NCBI GenBank assembly: GCA_041306005.1
Contig: JBFYKJ010000020.1
Location: 1 to 22,684 of the forward strand
DNA: 22,684 bases
Direction of reading: 5' to 3'
Source: JBFYKJ01 sp041306005
GTDB taxonomy: Archaea; Altiarchaeota; Altiarchaeia; JAFGQM01
Shown piece by piece: positions 7,651 to 14,387 of the stretch. The translations under genes and the position numbers were made by a program. Position 1 is the first letter of the stretch. Every line of letters begins with the position of its first letter. The notes under the pieces were generated by a model that had not been told where the DNA came from, searched no databases, and saw only the letters and a program-made list of their open reading frames with translations.

Positions 7651-8628
7651 TCAGCCCGGTAGCTTGTTGTGCCGGGCCTTCTCGGTAAACCCTATGTGCC
7701 TCTTGAAAGCCGGGAGGGACTGCTTCGGCACCACCAGACCCCATTTGCCGCGAACCTCACTCACTATGTGGGGTATCTTGAGGTCATCGAGAGTCTTTGA
7801 GACTATTGCGGTAGCTTCCGGCCGGTGCCAGAGCACGACGCGGGGTGAATACTTATCCAGCTCGGAATGCGCCCCCTTATCGAAGACTGCATGCGTGAAG
7901 CCCCTGCGGGCATCGGGGTGGTCCGGCAGGGCGCCTATGGCGGCTGCAGGATTTTCTGCCAAGTGCCTCAAGTACCTCGCGAACTCCGCGGAATCCAGTG
8001 CTACCATGGTTTCGTACTTGTGTGCGCCGGGCGCCTTGCGCTTAGGCCTAAGCACTTTAGGGGATATGCCAAACGCGTCCCTTATTGCCGCTTTTGCTTT
8101 GGCCTCAAACTCCCGGCTGTCGGCGTGTATGATATACCTGGATATACCCTTCTGCGTGCCCCGGCGGGGCTTTACCCTGCCAGAGGATGCGAGGCCGAGG
8201 AAATAGCCGAGCGCTTCCGGGTTCACAGTATTGATTGAAACCTTGCGCCGGACACTTTGGTGCAGCTTATGCCGCTCCGACGAGATCTGCCGCGGCAGGC
8301 CTTCCTTCATCCAGTACTTTATGGTCGCGGGGCTTATGCCCATGTGCCCCCCGGTTTCTGTGTGTGTAAATCCCCGCTCCAGGAACCATGCGACCTGCCC
8401 GGTCCGCTCGAAATGGTCTCTTTTTACGGCAAGGTCCCTTTTGATGCGTTCCTCCGGGTATCGTTGCCCTTCTATCTGCTCTAGATAATCCGAGTTTATT
8501 CTGGGCCAGGACACCGTCTTATAGCCGCCGTCCCAAGTCAGCAGACGGAACTCGTCTACGCGGCTCATATCAGGCGGGTCAGGCATCCCCCGTCTTCCGG
8601 CCCCGTTGAGCCCTGCACGTCTCGACAT
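7651..8628 (-). CDS. HTH plus degenerate LAGLIDADG-fold DNA-binding protein (candidate regulator)
   Basis: The frame is open back into ilvC, but I choose the ATG at 8628 because it is the first in frame in the gap after ilvC; ATGs at 8586 and 8568 are also possible. The product is 325 residues from 8628. A helix-turn-helix near 78-111 (ERGFTHTETGGHMGISPATI then KYWMKEGL) precedes two LAGLIDADG-like halves. Half 1 is near 135-222 with ALGYFLGLASSGRV. Half 2 is near 236-313 with RRGFTHAVFDKGAHS, then RVVLWHRPEATAIVSKTL, DDLKIPHIV and HIGFTEKARHNKL. In both motifs the catalytic acidic residue seems replaced (SSG for GDG, DKGA for DADG). This resembles HTH/LAGLIDADG proteins recruited as regulators, such as bacterial WhiA. 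Its place between ilvC and leuC suggests control of those genes. Both the fold and the role are inference. Confidence 0.68.
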   Translation of the reverse strand: MSRRAGLNGAGRRGMPDPPDMSRVDEFRLLTWDGGYKTVSWPRINSDYLEQIEGQRYPEERIKRDLAVKRDHFERTGQVAWFLERGFTHTETGGHMGISPATIKYWMKEGLPRQISSERHKLHQSVRRKVSINTVNPEALGYFLGLASSGRVKPRRGTQKGISRYIIHADSREFEAKAKAAIRDAFGISPKVLRPKRKAPGAHKYETMVALDSAEFARYLRHLAENPAAAIGALPDHPDARRGFTHAVFDKGAHSELDKYSPRVVLWHRPEATAIVSKTLDDLKIPHIVSEVRGKWGLVVPKQSLPAFKRHIGFTEKARHNKLPG

Positions 8629-8711
8629 GCTAGTTAAGACTAAGGGATTAGAAAAAGGGGGTGCCGCCCCTCTGGGACGCCAACCCGCGGTTATGTTTGA
8701 GAGGGGTACGA

Positions 8712-9695
8712 TTACTTCTTTTCGAACATCTTCCGAAGCTGCGCGCCGACGACCTCGACCTGCATCTTCTTCCCTTCCTCGCGCATGCGCCCCAGGTTCT
8801 TCAACCCGTTCTTCCGCTCGCCGATCCATTCCTGGGCGAAGCTCCCGGACTTGATGTCGTCAAGGATCGTCTGCATGTTCTTCCTTGACTCCTGCGTGAT
8901 TATCATCTTCCCTCGGGTCCGGCCGCCGTATTCAGCCGTGTTCGACACCTTGGCCCACATGTTCTCGATGCCGCCCTCTTGTATCAAATCGGTTATCAGC
9001 TTCAGCTCGTGGAGTGTCTCGAAGTACGCTATCTCCGGCTGGTACCCGTTCTTGACTAGCGTTTCAAAACTGGCCTGTATCATCTCGGAGACGCCGCCGC
9101 AGAGGTCGACCTGCTCGCCGAATAAGTCCGTCTCGGTCTCCTCGTCAAAAGTAGTTTCAATGACACCCGCCCTTGTCGCCCCTATGCCCTTTGCGAATGC
9201 CAGTGCCATCTGCTTTGCTTTCCCCGAGGCGTCCTGCGCTACAGCCACTATTGCCGGCACGCCGAAGCCCTCCTCATAAACCTCTCTCACCCTGTGGCCA
9301 GGCCCTTTCGGGGCGACCATGAAGACGTCTATGTCCTTTGAGGGGACTATCTGCTTGAACCTTATGTTAAAGCCGTGGCTGAAGGAGAGCGCCTTGCCCG
9401 CCTTCATATGCGGCTCGATGTCTTTTCTGTAGACGTCGCCCTGTATCTCGTCAGGGATGAGGATGTGTATTATGTCGCCGATCTTGGCGGCATCCGCGAT
9501 GTCCATCACCTTGAAGCCCGCCTTCTCGGCTGCAGAGCGTGACGGGTCCTTGACGGCGCCGATCACCACGGAAACGCCGCTGTCCCGCAGGTTAAGGGCC
9601 TGCGCGTGCCCCTGGTTGCCGTAGCCGATTATCGCTACGGTCTTTCCGTTCAGCATGTTCAGGTCCGCGTCCTTCTCGTAGTATATCTTTGCCAT
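8712..9695 (-). CDS. ilvC: Ketol-acid reductoisomerase
   Basis: This 327-residue class I enzyme isomerises and reduces acetolactate or acetohydroxybutyrate in valine, leucine and isoleucine synthesis. The N-terminal Rossmann motif is GYGNQGHAQALNLRDSG (24-40). The specificity loop GAVKDPSRSA (46-55) contains an aspartate, which could favour NADH over NADPH, but I cannot settle this by eye. Catalytic and metal residues are visible: SFSHGFNI (104-111), VAPKGPGHRVR (127-137), D190 and E194 in ETDLFGEQVDLCGG, and E226/E230 in YFETLHELK. The ATG at 9695 is preceded by an array of about 20-nt repeats and a TATA-like TTATAA. No acetolactate synthase or dihydroxyacid dehydratase gene lies in the window. 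Confidence 0.95.
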   Translation of the reverse strand: MAKIYYEKDADLNMLNGKTVAIIGYGNQGHAQALNLRDSGVSVVIGAVKDPSRSAAEKAGFKVMDIADAAKIGDIIHILIPDEIQGDVYRKDIEPHMKAGKALSFSHGFNIRFKQIVPSKDIDVFMVAPKGPGHRVREVYEEGFGVPAIVAVAQDASGKAKQMALAFAKGIGATRAGVIETTFDEETETDLFGEQVDLCGGVSEMIQASFETLVKNGYQPEIAYFETLHELKLITDLIQEGGIENMWAKVSNTAEYGGRTRGKMIITQESRKNMQTILDDIKSGSFAQEWIGERKNGLKNLGRMREEGKKMQVEVVGAQLRKMFEKK

Positions 9696-9706
9696 TTTGC
9701 ACCTTT

Positions 9707-9780
9707 TTGTAAAAGTCTTGTATCCGTTGTAAAAGCGTTTGTATCGCTGGTAAAAGTTTTTGCACCAGTTATAAGCGTTA
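9707..9780 (-). repeat. Phased about 20-nt tandem repeats in the ilvC upstream region
   Basis: Read on the plus strand, three consecutive units TTGTAAAAGTCTTGTATCCG, TTGTAAAAGCGTTTGTATCG (plus C) and TGGTAAAAGTTTTTGCACCA (plus G) are followed by a diverged TTATAAGCGTTA. On the coding strand this gives CTTTTAC three times, alternating with GATACAA and GGTGCAA, spaced by two helical turns and ending just before the ilvC ATG. GGTGCAAA recurs directly before the ATG. A TATA-like CGCTTATAAC lies at the far end (9768-9777). The array is probably an operator or leader element. Only the repeats themselves are seen; their role is inferred. Confidence 0.7.
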
Positions 9781-9788
9781 GAAACACT

Positions 9789-9824
9789 AAGCCTCCAAAG
9801 GCCAAACAGAGGCTCTTGGAGCTT
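9789..9824 (-). promoter_or_regulatory. Hairpin with alternative pairings upstream of ilvC
   Basis: On the minus strand AAGCTCCAA can pair with TTGGAGGCTT (one bulged G), and GCCTC can instead pair with GAGGC using overlapping bases, so the two folds exclude one another. The hairpin is flanked by two copies of CGTTAGAA (9776-9783 and 9827-9834). It could be a terminator for the preceding gene or a switchable leader element. No T-run follows immediately. Confidence 0.35.
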
Positions 9825-9844
9825 TACGTTAGAAGCTGGCGGTT

Positions 9845-9850
9845 AAAAAA
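9845..9850 (-). terminator. U-tract directly after the 108-aa gene
   Basis: On the minus strand the TGA stop is followed at once by TTTTTT, a plausible archaeal U-run terminator separating the hom block from ilvC. It matches the arrangement at 7645-7653. Confidence 0.4.
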
Positions 9851-10177
9851 TCATTCGACCCGCTCACGCATCAGGTTCTCGTGCAGGCCCCTGATCTTTT
9901 TGACTGCGGCCGCCTCCGACGCGGATTCGTCCCAGAGCTTTATGAACGTCTTTCTCATCTCGCCCTGCTGTTTCGGGGGTATGCTCTCCAGTATCTTATG
10001 CGCCGTCAATTGGAATTGGTAGGCGTTTGTGCCTGTCCTGACCCCCGTAGAACCATAGAACTTAGGGAAATGGTCAAGCCAATAATCCCCGCGCTCCATT
10101 ATGCGCTCACCGGGGACCCTGGGTTCAGCCTTTTTTAGGGCCTTGCCCGGGGGATTTTGCTTGGGCCTCTCGTTCAT
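9851..10177 (-). CDS. Hypothetical protein (108 aa) downstream of hom
   Basis: I do not recognise the family. The product has a Pro/Lys-rich, basic N-terminus (MNERPKQNPPGKALKKAEPR), then an aromatic segment GDYWLDHFPKFYG, then probably two helices: AYQFQLTAHKILESIPPKQQ and EAAAVKKIRGLHENLMRERV. It is soluble and has no cysteines. It lies 31 nt after hom on the same strand with no T-run between, so it may be cotranscribed with hom and the ACT gene. The ATG at 10177 is the first in frame. The shape would suit a small helical protein; no function can be assigned. Confidence 0.6.
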   Translation of the reverse strand: MNERPKQNPPGKALKKAEPRVPGERIMERGDYWLDHFPKFYGSTGVRTGTNAYQFQLTAHKILESIPPKQQGEMRKTFIKLWDESASEAAAVKKIRGLHENLMRERVE

Positions 10178-10208
10178 CTTAGTAGATTTTTGCCTGAGGC
10201 TAGAGCGG

Positions 10209-11222
10209 TCAGAGGTCCCCGCATATCCTGATTATATCCGAGAAAATCGCGCTCTGGGTCTCCCTTCCGCCGGCCCCGCGGCCGACTATCGTCACGTCTT
10301 TGCCCACATCCGTCTTGAACATGACCGCGTTCAGGTTGCTGTCGATGTCGAGCGGGTGCCCCTCGGGGACGAGCTTCGGGCCTACCGAGAGCTTGCCTTC
10401 CCTTATCTCTGCTATCAGCTTTATCGAATAGCCGTTCTTCGCGGCCAGCTCCACGGCTTCTTTGGTTATGCCCCGTATGCCGATTACTTTGACATCGGCC
10501 AGTTTCTTCCCCCAGCCCATGATGTCGTTTGCCAGGATGACTGCCTTCGCCGCCGCGTCGATGCCCTCGACGTCGTATGTGGGGTCTGCTTCGGCGTAGC
10601 CAAGCTCCTGAGCCTCCCTAAGTGCAGTCTCCAAATCCATGCCGCCCTTGGACATCTTCGTTAAGATATAATTTGTCGTCCCGTTGAGGATGCCCTGCAT
10701 GCTTATGACTGAGTCCGCCTGCAGGCACTCGCGGTAAAGGTTCATGAGCGGCATGCCCCCGCCGGCTGCGGATTCAAAGAGGAGCCACTTATCTTGTTTC
10801 TTAGCCAATGCCATCAGCTCCGGGAACCTGTGCGCGAGCGCGCACTTGTCGGAACTCACGACGTGAAGGCCCTTCTCGAGCGCGGCCTCTATGACCCCCG
10901 CCCCGGGCTCGCCCGTCTTGATGTTGCTCGGGACTACCTCTACGGCGATGTCGGCGTCGACAGATGAAATCATTTGGGCTGGACTTATCTTCTTCCACTG
11001 CGGCAGCTTGTCGAGCCAGTCGCCGCGCGCCCTAGCCGCGAGGGCGGCCTTCAGGTCGACGCCCTTCTCGTCAACAAGACAGCCGTTGTGCTCGCCGACT
11101 CCGATTACCTTTAACTCCACCCCATGGCGCTTCTTGATGTATTCGGATTTCTCTAGTAGCACCTGGGCAAAGCCGCGCCCGATGACGCCGAAACCCACTA
11201 ATAATAATCTGACTGTTTTCAT
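10209..11222 (-). CDS. hom: Homoserine dehydrogenase
   Basis: This 337-residue enzyme reduces aspartate semialdehyde to homoserine, the branch leading to threonine, isoleucine and methionine. It has the N-terminal Rossmann motif VGFGVIGRGF (9-18), the active-site segment VVSSDKCALA (121-130) with K126, GILNGTTNYILT (177-188), the acidic substrate loop AQELGYAEADPTYDVEGIDA (204-223) and K226 in AAAKAVILA. The segment around K126 reads SSDK where many homologues have TANK, a small deviation. There is no C-terminal ACT domain; a separate ACT gene lies one base upstream. The ATG at 11222 sits right after the ACT gene stop, indicating translational coupling. Confidence 0.95.
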   Translation of the reverse strand: MKTVRLLLVGFGVIGRGFAQVLLEKSEYIKKRHGVELKVIGVGEHNGCLVDEKGVDLKAALAARARGDWLDKLPQWKKISPAQMISSVDADIAVEVVPSNIKTGEPGAGVIEAALEKGLHVVSSDKCALAHRFPELMALAKKQDKWLLFESAAGGGMPLMNLYRECLQADSVISMQGILNGTTNYILTKMSKGGMDLETALREAQELGYAEADPTYDVEGIDAAAKAVILANDIMGWGKKLADVKVIGIRGITKEAVELAAKNGYSIKLIAEIREGKLSVGPKLVPEGHPLDIDSNLNAVMFKTDVGKDVTIVGRGAGGRETQSAIFSDIIRICGDL

Positions 11223-11223
11223 T

Positions 11224-11727
11224 TTACTCCTGTATCCCCACTATCAGCAGCAGGTCCTTCTTCTTCGCTATGTCCTCGAGGCGCTTCATCGCGCGGTCGA
11301 GGGCCGCCTGGCTCCTTGCGCCGATTTCTGCAAACGCCGAGGACTTATCCTTCAGGCTCTTCAAACTGATGTCAAGCGACTTTATCATCACGTCCTTGTC
11401 ACAAATCCCGTATATCGTGTCCTTCATGTCGGTGTCTATGACGTGGCCGATTAGGATGAACTCCTGCGTGAGCTGGGCCTCTTCGGCCCCGCCGATGCTC
11501 TTCTCGGTAACCTCGATGCCGCTCTTCCCCAAATCGGCGACTATCTTCGGGAAGTCCGAATCGGCAGCCTGAAAGGTGACCACTACCGGGACTTTGCCGT
11601 CCTTCTTCTTCTCCCGGATGTGGCTAACGGCGAAGAGATTGCCGCGGTTCTTGGCTATGATGTCAAGTACCTTTGACAGCTCACCCGGCCGGTCTTCCAG
11701 ACTTATGCGAAGCTTGCAGTCTTCCAT
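11224..11727 (-). CDS. ACT-domain protein, probable allosteric regulator of homoserine dehydrogenase
   Basis: This 167-residue protein starts with a typical ACT domain: KLRISLEDRPGELSKVLDII (residues 5-24), then NRGNLFAVSHIRE and PVVVTFQAADSDF. A second ACT-like stretch near 88-165 begins FILIGHVIDTDMKDTIYGI, continues with DVMIKSLDISLKSLKDKSSA, and ends with a helix and LLLIVGIQE. Proteins of this kind are encoded next to hom in many archaea and annotated as regulators of the enzyme, supplying the amino-acid-sensing domain that Hom lacks. Here the stop is one base before the hom ATG, so the two are surely coexpressed. The ligand, perhaps threonine, cannot be seen from sequence. Confidence 0.82.
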   Translation of the reverse strand: MEDCKLRISLEDRPGELSKVLDIIAKNRGNLFAVSHIREKKKDGKVPVVVTFQAADSDFPKIVADLGKSGIEVTEKSIGGAEEAQLTQEFILIGHVIDTDMKDTIYGICDKDVMIKSLDISLKSLKDKSSAFAEIGARSQAALDRAMKRLEDIAKKKDLLLIVGIQE

Positions 11728-11761
11728 TTCGGTTTTTGGTCTTGTGTCTTGAGTCGCAAGT

Positions 11762-11839
11762 CTCGCCTGCGAGTTTAGACCCGACTGGTATTTTGCTCCG
11801 GGAACTTAAAAAATCCAGTCTCGCCGCCTGCGAGGCGGC
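11762..11839. repeat. Two related inverted repeats in the gap between the ACT gene and the 241-aa gene
   Basis: CTCGC-CT-GCGAG (11762-11773) and GCCGCCT-GCG-AGGCGGC (11823-11839) share a core: GTCTCGCCTGCGAG against GTCTCGCCGCCTGCGAG. They look like a duplicated element. On the minus strand the larger hairpin is followed by GAGACTGGATTTTTTAAG, so it may terminate the 241-aa gene transcript or lie in the ACT gene leader. The rest of this 150-nt gap shows nothing else. Confidence 0.45.
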
Positions 11840-11879
11840 TTTTACTAGTTTGCACTGCTGGCCAGTAAAAAGACGGGCA

Positions 11880-12605
11880 CTATCTCGTCAAGTCGCCTTT
11901 AGCGAGCTCCGGATGTTTCGCCCTCAGCTCGAGGAATGTCGGCAGTGTAAGCAGGCTTAAATATGAGCGCTCAAAGGTCCCGACGTGCCTTGGATCCAGC
12001 CGCGCCAGTTTCATCGCACGCGGCAGGGCCTTGGTGTAGAACTCGCGCTGGGACATTGTCGAGCGCTGGAAGGGCCGGTCGAGGTCTTTTGGTCTAGGGA
12101 AATAGAAGGCGCCCTCAGGCTTCCCATCCGCCGGAAGACGCAGGGAGAAGTTGTTCATATAATAACGCAGATGAGAGAGTGGAGAGGTTTCGGGCACCTT
12201 TGCGTACTCCGCGAACTCTTCTTGGACGGTCTGCAACGCTGGCCTGAGGGCCCTGGGCGGCGCCCGCGGGACTATCACTGCGCCGCCCGCAAGGTGCAAG
12301 ACCGGCGCCCCGAGAACGAATGATATCCTGTCCAGCCGGTTGGATGCCACGCTGTTCTGCCGCCTCATTGGGACATAGGAATAGACGTAGTTGGCGGGGT
12401 CGCTCCTCCCTTTGGCGTAATGCTCGCGGCGTTTTTCCTCCGACGAGCTGACACTTACTTCCGGCGGGCAATACGCCAAAACGCCGACTACCGCAGCGCG
12501 TGATCCCTGCTTGCGCCCGTAGAGGATGCATGCCGGCCCGACGCCCTCTTTGAGACCCAGTTTCCCGCCCAAGCGCTCCACCGGCGAGGGTTTAGGTCGA
12601 GCCAT
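11880..12605 (-). CDS. Hypothetical basic soluble protein (241 aa)
   Basis: I do not recognise this protein. The product is rich in Arg, Pro and Leu. It contains two short hydrophobic strand-like segments (AAVVGVLAYCPPEVSVSS near 37-54 and VLHLAGGAVIVPRAPPRALR near 102-121), an aromatic/basic middle (SHLRYYMNNFSLRLP) and a helical C-terminus ending in the YLSLLTLPTFLELRAKHPEL region. There are no clear catalytic motifs, signal peptide or membrane helix. A TATA-like box lies about 25 nt before the ATG at 12605, which points to its own leaderless transcript. The gene follows purE on the same strand, but nothing ties it to purine metabolism. Confidence 0.62.
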   Translation of the reverse strand: MARPKPSPVERLGGKLGLKEGVGPACILYGRKQGSRAAVVGVLAYCPPEVSVSSSEEKRREHYAKGRSDPANYVYSYVPMRRQNSVASNRLDRISFVLGAPVLHLAGGAVIVPRAPPRALRPALQTVQEEFAEYAKVPETSPLSHLRYYMNNFSLRLPADGKPEGAFYFPRPKDLDRPFQRSTMSQREFYTKALPRAMKLARLDPRHVGTFERSYLSLLTLPTFLELRAKHPELAKGDLTR

Positions 12606-12628
12606 TTCGGTCGTCCGTCTTCGGTCTT

Positions 12629-12639
12629 GTATAAAATGT
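12629..12639 (-). promoter_or_regulatory. TATA-like promoter of the 241-aa gene
   Basis: The minus-strand sequence CATTTTATACA is centred about 28 nt before the ATG at 12605. That spacing would place transcription initiation at or near the start codon, as in leaderless archaeal mRNAs. It is a motif match only. Confidence 0.45.
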
Positions 12640-12653
12640 GTCTTCCGGCCAGC

Positions 12654-13037
12654 TTATTTGCAGGCCTTAAGTATCCTCAGCGCCAAATGCGCGGCGTTCT
12701 CGCCGTTGTCGATTCCGACACAAGCGACTGGGACGCCCTTTGGCATCTGCGCTATCGAAAGGAGCGCGTCCATGCCGCCCAGTTTTGACGACACCGGCAC
12801 CCCGATAACTGGCTTGCTCGTCTTCGAAGCGACAACCCCCGGCAGCGCTGCTGACAATCCGGCTATGCAAATGAAGACATCCGCCTTGCTCTTCTTTACA
12901 ATCTCGTCAAGCCTGTCCGGCTCGCGGTGCGCGGAGCAGTACTCGGTTTTGTAATCGGCCTTCGCCTCGCTAAGTACGGCCTCTGCCTTCTTCACTATCG
13001 CCTCGTCCGACTTCGAGCCCGCGAGTATCAGTATCAT
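12654..13037 (-). CDS. purE: N5-carboxyaminoimidazole ribonucleotide mutase / AIR carboxylase catalytic subunit
   Basis: This 127-residue enzyme acts in de novo purine synthesis, forming carboxyaminoimidazole ribonucleotide. The family signature is clear: LAGSKSDEAIV (5-15), YCSAHREPDRL (33-43), CIAGLSAALPGVVASKTSKP (57-76), VIGVPVSSKLGGMDALLSIA (77-96) and QMPKGVPVACVGIDNGENAA (97-116). It is shorter than typical bacterial class I PurE (about 160-170 residues), with a trimmed C-terminus. No purK is present, so whether it is a mutase or a direct carboxylase stays open. It diverges from the DUF357 gene across a 56-nt AT-rich gap that contains a palindrome. Confidence 0.93.
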   Translation of the reverse strand: MILILAGSKSDEAIVKKAEAVLSEAKADYKTEYCSAHREPDRLDEIVKKSKADVFICIAGLSAALPGVVASKTSKPVIGVPVSSKLGGMDALLSIAQMPKGVPVACVGIDNGENAAHLALRILKACK

Positions 13038-13047
13038 CTTTGCAATG

Positions 13048-13069
13048 AACCTTATAGGTTATTTATTCG
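13048..13069. promoter_or_regulatory. Shared promoter region of purE and the DUF357 gene with a palindrome
   Basis: AACCT-TAT-AGGTT (13048-13060) is a perfect 5-bp inverted repeat beside the AT-box ATTTATTC (13061-13068). On the minus strand CGAATAAATAACC lies about 25-30 nt before the purE ATG, and the same box lies about 30 nt before the + strand start. The palindrome would overlap the purE transcription start, which suits an operator. This is inferred. Confidence 0.45.
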
Positions 13070-13096
13070 CTGGAATCATAAAAATAGGGGGGAATG

Positions 13097-13378
13097 ATGG
13101 AAACAAAGGGCCGGAGCGGGCCGGGAAAGGAAACGGAAGACCTGAAGGCTAAGGTCGGGAAGTACCTGGAGCGGGCAAAGCCGCTATTTGCCGGGCTTAG
13201 GAAGACCGCAGACCCCAAAGCCGGGAAGATCCTTGATTCCGCTATGAGGTACTACGCCGATTCAAAGCACTTCTATGGCAAGGGAGAGTACGCCAACGCG
13301 CTGGCCGCCCTCGAATACGCCGAGGGCTGGATGGACGCGGGGAAAGAGATGGGGATATTGTATTCTGTCGAGCAATAG
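13097..13378 (+). CDS. DUF357 family protein
   Basis: This is about 93 residues from the second of two adjacent ATGs (13094 and 13097). I prefer 13097 because GGGGGG at 13087-13092 is then four bases away. The product is helical: an N-terminal charged stretch, a helix with KVGKYLERAKPLFAGLRK, then AMRYYADSKHFYGKGEYANA and LAALEYAEGWMDAGKEMGIL. The pattern of paired Tyr/Asp helices ending in YAEGW.DAG..G fits the archaeal DUF357 family of small helical-bundle proteins of unknown function. It is the only + strand gene in this part of the window and faces the 285-aa membrane gene tail to tail. Confidence 0.82.
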   Translation: METKGRSGPGKETEDLKAKVGKYLERAKPLFAGLRKTADPKAGKILDSAMRYYADSKHFYGKGEYANALAALEYAEGWMDAGKEMGILYSVEQ

Positions 13379-13419
13379 GTTGCTGAGCCTGGATTTTTGA
13401 GATTGCGCGCCAGCGGGCC

Positions 13420-14277
13420 TCACTGGTTCCCCTGCATTATGCTGTCGATGAATGACTCGTCGGGTGCCTTTATCCGGTATTTCTTGAATATGTCCTCTTT
13501 CTTGAGCCCGGTCTTCTTCAGCTCCTGGTCTATCATCTGGTCCTGCTCCTCCAGCTTGTCGACACCCTCGCGAGCCATCTCCTTGATGTGCTCTTTCTCC
13601 TCTTCGGTCGTTGCGAGCTTCAGCTGCCTCTGCAGGGACTCGACCAGCGTTTTCTGCATCTTCACCCTCTGGTCAAGCATGCGCCTCACCTGGTCGCCCA
13701 GTATTTGTTCCGCCTCGCTCTTGGATATCCCGCGCATGGACTCGACCTTCTCATGTAGCTTCTGCAGGGTTGTCATGGACGCCCCGGTCAGCGGGAACGG
13801 GAAGGATATCGGCTTTTTCCCGGTCCGGTAGATGATAAGCCGGGAGCCCAGCGAGAAGATGAACTTGACGGCATAGTAGCACGCCCCCAGCAGCACTGCC
13901 GCGGCGATGAAGAAACAGACGTTGTTCGCAGCGCTTATCATGCTCGGGTCTACCGTAGCCGTATGGGCCCTGTTGGTCAGCAGGCCAACTTCAAGGACCA
14001 GTGCGGCGATCATGTCCCTGATGAAAGAGACGTATAGGAACACGTATGCGAGGACTATCCCTGCGGCGACCCCTACCAGCTTGCCGTAGTCTATCAGCCT
14101 GCGGTGCTCGACGGTCGCTATCTCCTCATAGGGTATCTGCTTTGTTACGGGCGGGAAGCTCTTTGATATTACAAGGAAGTGCGGCATTACCTGCATCTTG
14201 TGCAGGGCTGTCCTGAAGGAGGCTATAGGCTGCTCCGGGGGGATATTTTCCGTCGGGGGAACAGGCTTTGATTTCAT
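13420..14277 (-). CDS. Membrane protein with split PH-like domain and C-terminal coiled coil
   Basis: This 285-residue protein opens with a Pro-rich segment, then a strand-rich stretch HFLVISKSFPPVTKQIPYEE followed by IATVEHRRLIDYG (33-65). That resembles the first half of bacterial-type PH domains, in which a reporter sequence and the phrase I..V..... precede a helix. Two transmembrane segments follow (about 66-86 and 118-142) with a short loop. A second strand stretch, SRLIIYRTGKKPISFPFPL (145-163), and a helix could complete the PH fold. The last 100 residues (184-255) are charged heptad-like coiled coil with QRVKMQKTLVESLQRQLKLA, followed by a basic tail. It is likely a membrane-anchored scaffold. 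The function is unknown and the split-PH reading is inference. Confidence 0.65.
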   Translation of the reverse strand: MKSKPVPPTENIPPEQPIASFRTALHKMQVMPHFLVISKSFPPVTKQIPYEEIATVEHRRLIDYGKLVGVAAGIVLAYVFLYVSFIRDMIAALVLEVGLLTNRAHTATVDPSMISAANNVCFFIAAAVLLGACYYAVKFIFSLGSRLIIYRTGKKPISFPFPLTGASMTTLQKLHEKVESMRGISKSEAEQILGDQVRRMLDQRVKMQKTLVESLQRQLKLATTEEEKEHIKEMAREGVDKLEEQDQMIDQELKKTGLKKEDIFKKYRIKAPDESFIDSIMQGNQ

Positions 14278-14336
14278 ATATCTGCCGGGCCGCTCAAGGC
14301 GTCCGTGATGCCTCCTTAATTATCAGGTGGGGGGGT

Positions 14337-14355
14337 AAAAAGCGCTTATCGCGCT
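14337..14355 (-). terminator. Intrinsic-like terminator after purD
   Basis: On the minus strand AGCGC-GATAA-GCGCT forms a 5-bp hairpin, and the T-run (TTTT followed by ACCCCCC) comes straight after. It lies 33 nt after the purD stop, in the right orientation to end the purD transcript. Confidence 0.55.
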
Positions 14356-14387
14356 GTTGCGGGGGCGGGGGCTATGGGCCAACAGGG

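Noticed and set aside
8629..8829. Upstream extension of the HTH/LAGLIDADG frame into ilvC
   Set aside because: The extra 67 residues are Arg/Glu/Gly-rich and lie partly over the ilvC C-terminus; a start in the gap is more plausible.
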